In this document: piece by piece, positions 9,640-20,636 of the stretch
How the letters are laid out: the number at the start of each line of letters is the position of its first letter
How positions within the stretch are numbered: the first letter of the stretch is position 1
DNA from: Nepenthes gracilis
Taxonomy: Eukaryota; Streptophyta; Magnoliopsida; Caryophyllales; Nepenthaceae
Length of the DNA stretch: 64,000 bases
NCBI GenBank assembly: GCA_033239525.1
Contig: BSYO01000009.1
Coordinates: 13,723,299 to 13,787,298, forward strand
Reading direction: 5' to 3'
Program-made: the position numbers and the translations under genes
The notes under the pieces: generated by a model
What the model was told of the DNA's origin: nothing
What the model saw: only the letters and a program-made list of their open reading frames with translations
The model's database searches: none

Positions 9640-10675
9640 TGAAAAAGCACTTTTTGTGCTAACATGAACAATCAAGTTTCGACCCCGTTAAAAGTATAGC
9701 GGAAGCAATATATATAAATATCTGATACACGTAAAGGATATTTAATACTAGATGTTAACGAGATAAGAAGTATGCACAATATAAATAACTATGAGCAATA
9801 ATGATAAAGACACGATTTTGGTGACGAAGTGAAAACTCGATATCCACGGTAATCGAGAAAAACACTCTGGGCTTCAACGGCCAGGGAAGCAATGCACTAT
9901 GAAAATCAACTTACAGATCGGGTGGTAACGATGTGCTAACCTAGCTGACTTACTCCCGTCACGTGATCCCTACCAAGGAACTCCTTGGATTTGCCCGCGG
10001 CAATAGAACAGACTCCTTCCGGTCTTCACGTCAATCTTCCCTCAAACCACTTGAATTGCCAATCACGATTGAGTCTCCTTCTTCAACTCACCAACGTCTC
10101 CAACGAAGGTAGAAGGATACAAAAGTTTGAATGGAAAAGGAAAAGTGATAAGAAAACTCTTTAGAACATGGAGTTCAAAGTTGTAACTTTTGGTTTTCTC
10201 AAGTTCTCAAGAGAAGCTAAATCAATAAAACATGAAAGGCTTTTCATCTCAAGTTTAACGGCTCCACAAGATATCAACAGAGGCTCTGGCGTGCTTAGGG
10301 TTTCAAAAGTATGAGACATGTATTTATTGAGAGCTCCAAATTTTTGTTTAAAAATTCGCCCGTTGAACCAGCGGGCGCACGGAGGGTTTCAAGAGAAACC
10401 CTACTGGCGCTCGAGCGGGTAGCGAGTGCCAGGCGAGCCGGATACAAACTGGATTTTCGGCTCGAGCGGGTAGCGAGACTAGGCGAGCTGAGTATACTCC
10501 AGATTTTCGGCTCGAGCGGGCATCGAGCTCCAGGCAAGCGTGGGGGCTTTAGACGGCTTGAGCGACTAGAGGGCATAACGGCAGAACGGACTTTAACCCG
10601 ACAACCCACAATCCGACATTGATACAATAATACATATGGTCACGGAATATACCAACTAGACAAATGTCTCTAACA
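9640..10675 (-). repeat. Element H 5' LTR (LTR2), shared by two units
   Basis: Very similar to LTR1 (4184-5222) over its whole length. On its left it abuts the primer-binding site. On its right it abuts a polypurine tract (10676-10687), so it acts as 5' LTR of the left unit and 3' LTR of a second, truncated unit. Its TATA core is mutated relative to LTR1. GC repeats lie at about 10395-10570. Confidence 0.88.
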
Positions 10676-11390
10676 ATCTCCCCCTTTGGCAATTCCGTGA
10701 CAAAACTCAGAAAATAAATAAATACAAGTGAATAACGGGTTCAGACACCATCGAGATAGAACCGGTGTACATAAAAATCTACGCCTAGTGAGATACAAAA
10801 AAATATAAAAGAAACTACACTAGTACTGCTGTGTCGAGGTAGGGATGGCTGCATCAGTCTAACAGAGTTACCTGGTCAAGAAGGATTAGTGCCAACAGGA
10901 TAAAAATATAGGCAATACAGTACTAAAGAATAGATATCTTAAATAGCAAGTCAACAGATAACATCAAAACAGATAACATCGATGATAACAGAAAGAGTAG
11001 ATATAGCAAGTCAACAGATAACAGCAATGGCAAATCTCCCCCTAACAAAAGTAAGAACATCTCGCCTAAGCTCCCCCTATCAACATTCACCAAAAAAAAC
11101 CTCGATCTCCCCTTTTTTGTCACGAAGAGCCAAAGAGAGGGGATCACTCAGAATCGTTGGGAGGTGGAGAGCCATAATGTCGCTACCAGCATTGAAACGC
11201 AGCCTCCTGGGTAGCCAAACGAGCATCCAACCGCTCAAAACCAGCAAGCATGTGGGACTGGAGCTGAGATTGGGAAGCAATAATCCGCTCTTGGAAGGAA
11301 TACAGACGCTCAAAACGGTCAGCAAGGTGAGACATCTTACCCATTAGAGCAGCTGAGGAAGAGGTGGAGTACCGATGCGAAGTAGACGGG
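10676..11390 (-). repeat. Truncated second copy of the H internal region
   Basis: Colinear with 5223-5936, including the polypurine tract and the Gln/Ser-rich ORF tail (frame 11395-11183). It ends exactly where gag of element A begins. No third LTR is present, so the right side of the second unit, the end of the A 5' LTR and the A primer-binding site have been deleted. Confidence 0.8.
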
Positions 11391-12340
11391 ACCATTAATT
11401 CGGGACCATCTGACCAACAAGGTCGCCTCTGTTCCTGCTCCGACTCCCGTACAAGTCCCTATTAATTCGGGACCATCCGCATAAGGTTGCTTCATCCAGA
11501 GTGACTTCCCAAGATTTCTAGGAGAGCTCGACCTTGCAAAAGCGAACACGTTGTTTGAGAGTTTGAAGAAAGTGTTCGCTGTGATCCATTGCCCCAAGGA
11601 GAATCGGGTTCTACTTGTGTCCTACCCGCTAGAGGGTGAGGCGTATCATTGGTGGATGATGAATAAAAGGACGTTGGGGGTGCCTGAGGATGAGATCGCC
11701 TTGTAGATTTTTGAGGAGGCATTCCTAAAAAAGTACTTCCATTTCAGCCTTTTTGTTGAAAAGGAAGAAGATTTCCTTTGATTGAGACAAGGTAGTCAGA
11801 CCGTAGCCAAATATGACACCAAGTTTACCGAATTATTGTGGTTCACTTCGTATATGGTAGAGGATGAGGAGAGGAAGACGAGAAAGTTTCTGTAGAGCTT
11901 GTAGGAAGATATCCACAAGCAGTTGGCGACCCTCAAGCTAATGACTGATATCGATGTATTGGATCGTGCCATGATCCACAGGCAAGAGCTTGCAAAGGAG
12001 GAGTTATATAAGAAACAGTCGTTGAACAAAAGTGGGGTCAGTGCTAGTTTTGGAGCTAGTTCGGGGAGACCGTTCAAGAAGTCTAAGCAGCCAGATTCTG
12101 GTAAGAAGAGTGATCAGACCTCGACATTGTCTCAAGCTTCCGTGGGCCTGTGTCAGCATTGCAAAAAGATGCATGGAGGTGGACCCTGTTTTAAGTTTAC
12201 AGGTACTTGTTTCAACTGTGGTCAAGTGGGGTATAGAGTTAAAGAATGTCCTCAGCCACCGAAGGTCCATACTCTGAAGCCTGTAGTACAAAGAAAAGGT
12301 TTTGCAGTATCCGCAATGAGGCTAAGGTATCGGACAATGT
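11391..12340 (+). pseudogene. gag: Element A gag, broken
   Basis: One main frame encodes a Retrotrans_gag-type capsid region ('EGEAYHWWMM' near 11635, 'YMVEDEERK' near 11850) and a zinc knuckle (CFNCGQVGY....C, about 12208-12250, His replaced by Tyr). A CQHCKKMH segment comes before it (about 12150). Stops, mostly TAG, interrupt it at about 11703, 11780, 11893 and 11902. The N-terminus is missing at the junction with H. The frame is open from 11923 to 12342. Confidence 0.8.
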
Positions 12341-12354
12341 AGTGGAAGTTATAC

Positions 12355-12740
12355 TCCCTATTTGTAGTTTTTTTTTATACAGTGCTTTTTGATTCTAGGT
12401 CCACGCATTCGTTAATTTCTTCTCATTTAGCCTGTCGTATTGCACCCTCTCCCATGACTATTGATTTCTCTTTGGTCATATCCATACCCATGGGATCTTC
12501 TATTATGACCGATATCTCCTACCTGGGGTGTGTTGTGGAGGTAAATAGGTTTTTCTTAGTTGTTGATTTGATCCTTCTGGATATGTATGATTTTGATATC
12601 ATTTTGGACACGGATTCATTGTCTAAATATCACACAACTATTGACTGCTACCACAAGATGGTGGACTTTCTATCCCAGAATGTAAACCCTTTCATGTTTA
12701 GGGAGTGTGAAGAGTGGAGGTATCTAGTTTAATTTCTACT
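12355..12740 (+). pseudogene. pol: Element A protease
   Basis: Retropepsin-like region. The active site is VLFDSRS near 12381, where DSG has become DSR. It is followed by 'HSLISSHLA' and, near 12590, the IILDTDSLS block that matches the ILGMDWLS motif. It is open as a 116-codon frame (12382-12732). The loss of the catalytic loop glycine suggests that it is inactive. Confidence 0.75.
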
Positions 12741-12769
12741 CTCTAGGCTCACCATTTCTAGAAGAGCAG

Positions 12770-13700
12770 GTGTGAAACCTTTCTCGCTTATGCTAGTATG
12801 GTGGAGAGTTGAGAGCTATCCGCGAGGGACATTTCGGTTGTGTGCAAGTTCGAAGATGTGTTTCCTGACAAGTTATTTGCTTTACCACCACTCCATAAAA
12901 TTGAGTATGGGATTGATCTTGTGCCAGGATTGGCACCTATATCAAGGACCACCTATCATATAGCCTCTACTGAGCTGAAAGAGTTAAAATAGTAGTTACA
13001 GGATTTACTTGATATGGATTTTATTAGACCTAATATTTCACCATGGGGTACTCCAGTCCTATTTGTTAAGAAGAAGGATGGGACCTTGAGGTTGTGCATA
13101 GATTATCTCGAGCTGAATAAGATCACAATTAAGAATAAGTATTCGTTGCCACGGATCGATGATCTTTTTGATCAATTATAGGAGACCCGAGTGTTCTCTA
13201 AGATTAATATTCAATCCAGATATCATCAGCTTCGCATCAAATAGGGAGATGTAGAAAAGACAACTTTTCGGACGAGGTATGGTTATTATGAATTCCTTGT
13301 GATGCCGTTTGGATTGACTAATGCTCCAACAGTGTTTATGGATTTGATGAATCTGGTCTTCCAACCATACTTGGATAAGTTTGTTATAGTTTTCATCGAC
13401 GACATCTTGATTTATTCCAAGGATTGTACCAAGCATGAAGGGCACTTGAGAATCGTGTTTCAAACCCTTCGGAGTATCAGTTGTTTGCGAAGTTGAGGAA
13501 GTGAGTTTTGGCTCAATGAGGTTATATTCTTGGGCCACATCATTTCTGATGGAGACATCCTGGTGGACCCAAAGAAAGTTGAGGTAGTGATTAGTTAGAG
13601 TCGACCCACGACCGTGTCAGAGATCTGAAGCTTCTTGGGGATGGTCAGGTATTACTGCCGTTTTGTGGAAAAGTTCTCTCGGATTATTTTACCTCTCATC
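12770..13700 (+). pseudogene. pol: Element A reverse transcriptase
   Basis: Gypsy RT with many stops. Recognisable blocks are the linker (DIDLVPG-like near 12910), '[10 protein letters not shown]' near 13030, '[14 protein letters not shown]' near 13065, '[14 protein letters not shown]' near 13305 and the catalytic FIDDILIYS near 13395. The FIDD box is retained, but TAG stops occur at about 12991, 12994, 13180 and 13243. The C-terminal thumb and connection continue to about 13700. Confidence 0.8.
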
Positions 13701-13719
13701 CATTTGACAAAAAAGGAAG

Positions 13720-14230
13720 TGAGCTTTGATTAGACCAAAGAGTGTGACCGAAGCTTCCAGGAGTTAAAGGATTGGTTGACGTCTGCCCCGATTCCGACTC
13801 TTCCTGATAATTCTGGTGATTTCGAGGTGTATTGTGATGTCTCTAAGGTGGGGCTCAGTTGTGTCCTCATGTAGAATGGGAAGGTGGTTGCTTATGAGTC
13901 TTAGCAGTTAAAGACCCATGAGAAGAACTACCCGACCCATGATTTGGAGTTAGACGTCATGGTTTTTCTGTTAATGATTTAGAGGCACTATTTGTATGGC
14001 AAGAAATTTCTAGTGTACTTTGACTACAAGAGCCTCAAGTATTTATTTTCACAGAAAGAGCAGAATATGAGGTAGCAGCGATGGATTGAGTTTCTGAAGG
14101 ATTATGATTGTGAGATCCAATATTGGCCAAGAAAAGCAAATTTGGTTGTGGATGCCCGATGCCGCCAAACTTATTTAGTGGTGACGATGTAGATTAAGCA
14201 GTTGGAGATGCTGGTTGTCTGAAGTCTTAT
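13720..14230 (+). pseudogene. pol: Element A RNase H
   Basis: Recognisable from the 'FEVYCDVSKVGL' strand (about 13825), 'HEKNYPTHDLEL' (about 13918), 'KSLKYLFSQKEQNMR' (about 14030-14070) and the closing 'RWIEFLKDYDCEI' (about 14080). Stops, all TAG where I read them, break the frame repeatedly (for example near 13874, 13903, 13980, 14073 and 14190). Confidence 0.75.
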
Positions 14231-14264
14231 CACATCCAATGCTACGTCAAGGGAAATAGGATGA

Positions 14265-14657
14265 TGTTATCCTTTTTGCAGGTGCAGCCTGAGATCCTTC
14301 AAATGATCAAAGAAAAGCAGGTGAATGACCTGTTTTTGATGGACATTGTTAAAGATCATGGTAGAGATTTCTGAATTGATTTTAATGTACGTGCAGATGG
14401 GATTCTGGAGATTCCGGAGCGGCTTTGTGTACAAGATGATAAGGATTTGAAGGAAGAGTTCATGAAGGAGGCTCACAGGACTTGGTATATGATTCACCCT
14501 GGAATAAATAAGATGTACAAGGACTTGAGAAAAATATTCTGGTGGAGAAACATGTGAAGGCCGATTGTTGCCTTTGTTAGCTGATCTCTTACCTGTCAGG
14601 AGTTGAAAGCTGAAAGGAGGAAGCCTTTTAGCTTATTATAGCCCTTACCTGTCCCCA
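14265..14657 (+). pseudogene. pol: Element A integrase, N-terminal zinc-binding part
   Basis: Encodes the spacer after RNase H ('DGILEIPERLCV' near 14397) and the HHCC domain (MKEAHRTWYMIHPG near 14461; the second Cys pair near 14590-14600). It ends at GTCCCCA, where solo LTR C is inserted. The reading resumes at 22698. Compared with element G (47300-47660) the join is colinear. Confidence 0.75.
14653..14657. repeat. Target-site duplication of C (left), CCCCA
   Basis: CCCCA directly precedes TGTGAGATCT and recurs at 22693-22697 directly after the terminal GTCACA. The coding sequence of A continues across the two copies, which fixes both ends of the insertion. Confidence 0.88.
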
Positions 14658-15235
14658 TGTGAGATCTTGACCCTAAAACAAGATAATTCAGAAATATGAA
14701 CCGAGTTTAGAAAAGTTGACCAGATTCAGAAATATGAACTGTACTTGGAAATGTTCACTGGATTCAGAAATGTGGACTGGAGCAATTTTGAAGTAAAATG
14801 ACGTAGTAGGAATTGATGGCCGAGGTTGATGAAGGTCGGAGTGGCCTTGTGAACCTATGAAGGCCAGAGTGGCCTTGTGAACTCATGAAGGCCGGAGAGG
14901 CCATGTGAGTGATGAAGGCCGGAGTGGCCTTAAGTGTTGGTGAAGGCTGAAGTGGCGTTGAGTATTGACGAGGCCGGAGCATGATGATGAGATCATGAAG
15001 ACTGGAGCTGATGAAGATGGCCGAAGTAGTTTGGTAAGTTAATCATGGCAGGAGTGCATGATGATGGCCAGAGTTTATGGTGATTGGCCGGATGTGATGA
15101 TTTGATGAAAGTGGCCGAAGTGAATTGGTGAAGTTCGCTGGAGTTGAAGAGGCCAAAGTGGTATGGTGATGTTGATAGTGGCCGAAGTGAATTGATGAAG
15201 TTGGCTGGAGTTGAAGAGGCCGAATATCAATCCGA
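14658..15235 (+). repeat. Element C LTR, left part, with TGATGAAGGCCGGAG minisatellite
   Basis: After a 150-bp start with three 'GATTCAGAAATRTGRAC' copies (14700-14780), positions about 14810-15230 are a decayed tandem array. Units are about 25-40 bp with the theme TGATGAAGGCCGGAGTGGCC. The array continues across K at 20640-20720. Confidence 0.8.
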
Positions 15236-18200
15236 TGTAAACTCATAATTTTATTAAATTAAAAATTTACAACATTCTCTTACTATTTTTAATATTTGAA
15301 TTAGATATAAATGTAGAAAATTCTTAAAAATACACATAAATAACAGTGTATGATGATTGAATAATTACATAATAAAATTTGTTACAATTAGCAAAATTTT
15401 ATGGTATATTGTTCTTTGAACCAATAATTCCATTCAACTAATTTAAATAACAAATCACAATTAATTTAAATATCTTTATAAGTTTAAAATAATTGAAATT
15501 TTGATCACATTTTGTCATTATATATTCTTAAGTGTTGAGGTTTTAAGCTTTGAACCGTAAAAAGTGTTATCACTTCATACCTATATAGGTAAACTCTTTT
15601 AAAAATATTCATAACTAAAAGTACTTTAACAAAGACTATTATAGGTTGGTCAAGAACTTTTCAAGCTGACTTCTATCCTTATAATCACGGTTCTCAATCC
15701 CTACTAACCATACCTTGGGATGAAGAATAAAGTCATTTATTTAAAATACAAGTTTGAAATCATGCTTAAATAGAAAATTACTACAAAAAAGATTTGTTTT
15801 AATTCCAAGAACCAAACAAACAACAATAAGAGTTATGACCCTTTCCAAAAGTATACTCTACTTCAGTATTTCCTGTGCTTAGGATGGCATTAATCAGTTT
15901 CTCATGTGCATAGTGGTTTTATCCGGCACTAGCTCAATAGTTTTGAAATTTTGTTATTATTATATATATATTTAGTGGTATTGAAATCGATCCATCGCAC
16001 TTTATCATTTATGTAAACACTGACTTCAAAAATCACTGTCATAAGATTATCTTTATCATTAGATATTATTATCTTTTGTTTTTTGAGAAAACGACATTTA
16101 GCTTTGTAATATCATAGTTTTTCTACTATAGAATCAAATGCCATTTCTAAACTTTTTGTTCTTTTGTGAATAAAAAAATTATTATTATCATTATTTTTCT
16201 TCATTGGTTGTACTTCATCTAAAAACATTAGCTTTTGTTTTATGGGTTTTATGGTCCTCGCGCTCTTTTTGTTCATTGTTGTCTTCCTGCGAACTGTATT
16301 CATTTTATATACGAAAATTCCTAGCAAGTTTCTCAAGGGACATACCTCCCTTTTTATGTTTCAAACATAGTTCAAAATATTTCTAGGAAGGATGAAGCTT
16401 GTTAATTATAGACAAGACAATAATACTTTATCCATATTCATATTATGTTGTTTATAATAATTTAAGATATGTTTAATATCAAGCAATTGCTCCATAGCAC
16501 GACTTCCATCAATGATCTTGCAATTATTGAAACAAATTACAATAAATTTGTTGCTCATTCTATCCTGTTGCATATATTATACAGTAAGTTTCTTTCATAA
16601 TTCTTTGACAGTCAATAAATATAAATAAAAGTCAAAAAAAGATTTGACCTATCATTTAGAATAATACAATATCAACATATCTCATCATATTGTCCCAATT
16701 TTATGGGAATCAAGTTTTTTCCATGGTTTTGACATCTTTTTTTTTTTTAATCTTTCAGTCACAGTGTGTTTATAACATATTTGATTTGAATAGAACCAAC
16801 AGATCTTTTCCAATCATCTTATAAAATTTTAAATATCAGATGGGTCTAATTTGATAATTTTAAATGTCATTTGTCTAATAGCCACAATTGCGATAATTAT
16901 AATTTTAGTTCAGCTAAAGATTATAAAAAAAGAATAGGTTTAATGCAAGTTATAACATCCATTTTTTTATAATAGTATTTGTTTTTTTACAAATACAAAT
17001 GAAATCGTTCGAATCATTTTTAGGATACTATAAATCTTTCACTCAATTGTATCTTGCACTAACAAAATTAAAATCCAAACTAGAATGAAAGCAAAATTGC
17101 CTAGCATTGAAAATTTATTTTCATATAATAATTATTATTTAGAAAATCTAAATTTTATTGAGATTCATAATCATCCAAAAATAAATATAAATATTTATTA
17201 ATATTAAAAAAAATGTACAAGAAATAGATGACTAATTACATAACAATTGAAGTTAAGTTAGTTAAAATAACAGTTGAGGTTAAACTAACTAATGAAGCCA
17301 TAAAAAATAACTTTTAATTGACACATAATTGCCACATGTATTTGACATAAATCTATTATTAATACGTAACATATGTCCATTGTCCAAGTGTCAATCCAAT
17401 GTGATAGTTTATTATTTTCACAACTTTAAAGCATTACTAATAGACATAATTTATATATTGAAATTCAGGAAAAGAAACACGCCAACTATGATTATTCTAA
17501 TTATGACAAAGGCTTTTCATTATATATTTATTACAAATAGTATTTTAAGTTTATCCATAAAAGTTAGAGTACCCCACGGAACAAATAAGAAATACTATTC
17601 CATAGAAAATAAATTATATATTTTGATTAAGGGTTTATTATCGTCCCTATCAAAAGAAGTTTCCTATGCCATGCTCACCCAACCAAAGCTATCAGCCATT
17701 AAGGTCCATTTGGTTGGTTTCATCCCTTGCTTAGGTTCTTTAAAGCATGATCTAGTCTTCCTAACATACTCTCCACAGAAGAATCCCAACATCTATCTTA
17801 TATATCTATTTCACAATGTCTAAATAGGTATTTACTCCTATTTACTCTTATTTATTATACTTCATCTAATATTTTACTAAACAAAGTATCAAAGAAAATT
17901 TACAAAGAAAATATTTTTAGATTTTATGATCTCTTTTTTGTATTTTATAGAACTTACAATTTAATGACGTAGAATTTGCTTTCGGATAATTAGCCAATAA
18001 GATAGAATTTGATTTTGGGGTACACATGAAATACTTAATAGGGAACTAATGAAGCATCATATAAAGGACAAATACAATAACAGGTTACATGTATAGAGAT
18101 ATAGAGTATAAATAAAAGTTGGGTCTCACATATCTAATAGGATTTATTAGAGGTTTTGGATTGTGTAATTTTTAACTCAAAATTACAACATCTCTTTTTC

Positions 18201-20636
18201 ATTCTTTCTTTTTTACTTTTTATTAAATGGCGCATTTTTTAAGTATTTGTGGGCCCCAATGGTTCTTATTCAAAGTGCTGCACCATTTTTAACTATAATG
18301 CCATTTTCCTTTGCACATTCATAAATTCCATCTCTTTTGATGACATTTCAAAATAATTTTTCGGCACCACAAAACCATATGAGATTATATTATTAGGAAA
18401 TATTAAAATTGTATCAGTACAATGGCTATCGTATAGCTTAAATGAATACATGCATAAGATACTTTAATGACATGTAAAAACATAATTTACAAATTATTAC
18501 GAATATTTTATATTGATATATTTTGTAACTAAATAAACAAGTATTTTAATGAATTTTTAAGTATAGATAAAGACCAATGTCGAATAAACGCTAATTATTC
18601 GTAAATGCGCAATCTTCTACTATCTACGCCTCATACGTGCGTGTGCATTATTTATCCAGAATACTTGCCTACAATGTGCGCCAAGTAACATACATGTGTT
18701 GGAGCGTAGTCCTTTTTGTTAAAACTTCTGCACCTGATACGTGTTTATGGGTGGACATATATTAAGGCACTGTTTTCTAAAAGATTATATGTTTTGACCT
18801 AATTTTCGACCTCTTTTGTAACTATGTCACCTTTAAACATTTATATTGACTGACCTAAAAAAAAAAAAACAAACAAATAGTGCAAAAGGTTGCTACAGCA
18901 AAGCTCTATTTGACTAAGGTGCATAGCCTTCTTTTGATAGAGAAAAAAAATTTGTTGTTCTTGAGATAAATTATTAAGGCTTGATTTTCTCTGTAATATA
19001 TTTTACGTATATTATATATTTTTGAGACAAAAAATTTAAGAAAGCAAATTCAATGAATTTTTTGTTAGGAGTCAAAAATTCGAAGTCGGTTAAGATTTAA
19101 TTTATTTATACTATTTGGGTGTAAGTTGATTTTTTTGGTGAATTTCTTTAACTAACTATATAAATGTGGAGGATTTTACTCAATTACTATTAGTTATAAT
19201 GATTTCTTTTTGTTACCAAAATTTATATGTTAATTTTCTTATTATTTAAATTTATTTTAATATTGTAATTAACTATGAATATTTGTTAGGATTTACATCT
19301 AATATAGAATGTATTATATGTGTGTCATATATTCAAGTAAATTTATTTTCATAAATTTATAGGATCCAAACTAATCAAGGTTAAAGAACTCCTAATCTTT
19401 TGATAAGTCAATAGAAATATAATATCAAGAAGACTTTATGATTTTACAATAATGTAAGATGACTAATGAGATTTGAAAAGCTATTCAATCTAACATTAAA
19501 TGTGCTCAGCTGTGCGACGATTAAAGTAGGGTCATCATATGAGCACTATTAGTTAGACCTCCCATTTTCATATCAATCTTCACTTCAGGTTCGCCTTAAC
19601 AACCATCTTTTTCTTTTTTTTGGCAAGGCATTAATAACCATCGTTTACTTATTTGTAGAGATCGTAATATTTGTATCTTTTATATATCCTTTCACATTGA
19701 TGAAAATAAAACTATTGGGTCCATTATGAATTTTCTATAGAATAAGAATGTTCTGTTGATCGATGTCATTCCTCCGTATCCATTGTGCGACATTGCATTT
19801 GAGTGCTGGCAATTCTAGCCGTCGTCTTTTTGTTTTACATTTTAATTCCTTTTAGTTTTTTGTTTTGTATTATCTAAATTCGCTTTTAGTTTTGATATGT
19901 TGTGGGTTAGGTCCTAATTGACTCGTCGACAATTCTTTTGGATATTAAAGAGTTTTATACATAATATTTTTAAAGGAATATACTATAATACTTACTTATC
20001 AAAAATATATATTCTTGGATCCATCCTAAAGGTGTAGATCAACAAATGATATGGACTTACTAGAAATACAAATTTTTATATAACTCTTAGTCCCTTAAAA
20101 TTTGACTTACACTAAAGGTAAAGAATACATTTACTTTTATATGGAGAAAAAAATATCTGTTTTAATCTAGAAAATTACTAAAAACTCCTCAATCAAAGAC
20201 CGTAACTTATCCATTATAAAAAGTAAGTATTTATCAAAAACTACTCAATCCACTTGTTGAGGAGTGTAAATTATTTATCATCAAAAGTGGACAACCATGA
20301 GATACTACCCTTTTTTTTTTAAGGTTGACTAATAAAGATTTGGCATTTACGAATTAAATTATAAATTAAATTACACATTTATATATGGCCACATTTAATG
20401 TGGAAAAAAACTAAAATTCATGAGATATACTAAGCCAAAAAGGAAAGATCAAATGTTCTTTTTCTCATTCTTCTAAATTGATAAAATGCTATAAATTTTA
20501 GAGCTAGAGACTAACAAATAATATAAAAATTGATTTATGTACATGAGTATGTCTGATGCGTATACAAGTATGGGGGGAGAGCCCACCCTAAAAGGATACC
20601 CTATGAGGGGAAGGGTTCCCCAAACTTATAAGTTAG
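15236..20636. other. Insertion K: 5.4 kb of AT-rich sequence inside LTR C, nature unresolved
   Basis: Splits the minisatellite of C between a unit ending GAGGCCGAA and a unit starting AGGTTGCTGAAG. I found no terminal repeats, long inverted ends or duplicated target site, and the minisatellite hides the exact edges. The only recognisable content is a decayed minus-strand copia gag piece (16090-16720). An open frame of 164 codons (17329-17823) has no recognisable domain and AT-biased content, so I do not call it. The remainder (15240-16090, 16720-20600) shows only A/T tracts. Confidence 0.5.
16090..16720 (-). pseudogene. gag: Decayed copia UBN2 gag fragment in K
   Basis: On the minus strand, successive frames encode pieces typical of UBN2 gag: a 'CKIIDGSRAMEQLLDI' segment near 16490-16540, then 'LHPS*KYFELCLKHKKGGMS' with 'LEKLARNFRI' near 16305-16400, then a Lys-rich tail. 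These match the order of the corresponding part of copia gag (the 'DLPESWKDF..LKHK....SLEDL' region). No LTR, primer site or pol goes with it. It is an isolated relic. Confidence 0.5.

Larger units (their letters stand above)
4184..11390 (-). mobile_element. Element H: non-autonomous copia array, LTR-internal-LTR-partial internal
   Basis: Minus-strand copia-type element inserted in the 5' LTR of A. LTR1 is 4184-5222 and LTR2 is 9640-10675 (1039 and 1036 bp). Between them, read on the minus strand, are a tRNA-iMet primer-binding site, an intact gag ORF, a decayed gag C-terminal part, a GC-rich leader, an extra ORF and a polypurine tract. No integrase, RT or RNase H is visible, so the element would need pol from elsewhere. 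Beyond LTR2, 10676-11390 repeats the 3' internal region (5223-5936) and is then cut off by gag of element A. This is a tandem arrangement sharing LTR2, most simply from unequal recombination followed by deletion of the right side. Confidence 0.82.

Noticed and set aside
17329..17823. 164-codon plus-strand frame in K
   Set aside because: Ile/Leu/Phe/Tyr-rich content typical of AT-rich random translation and no motif.
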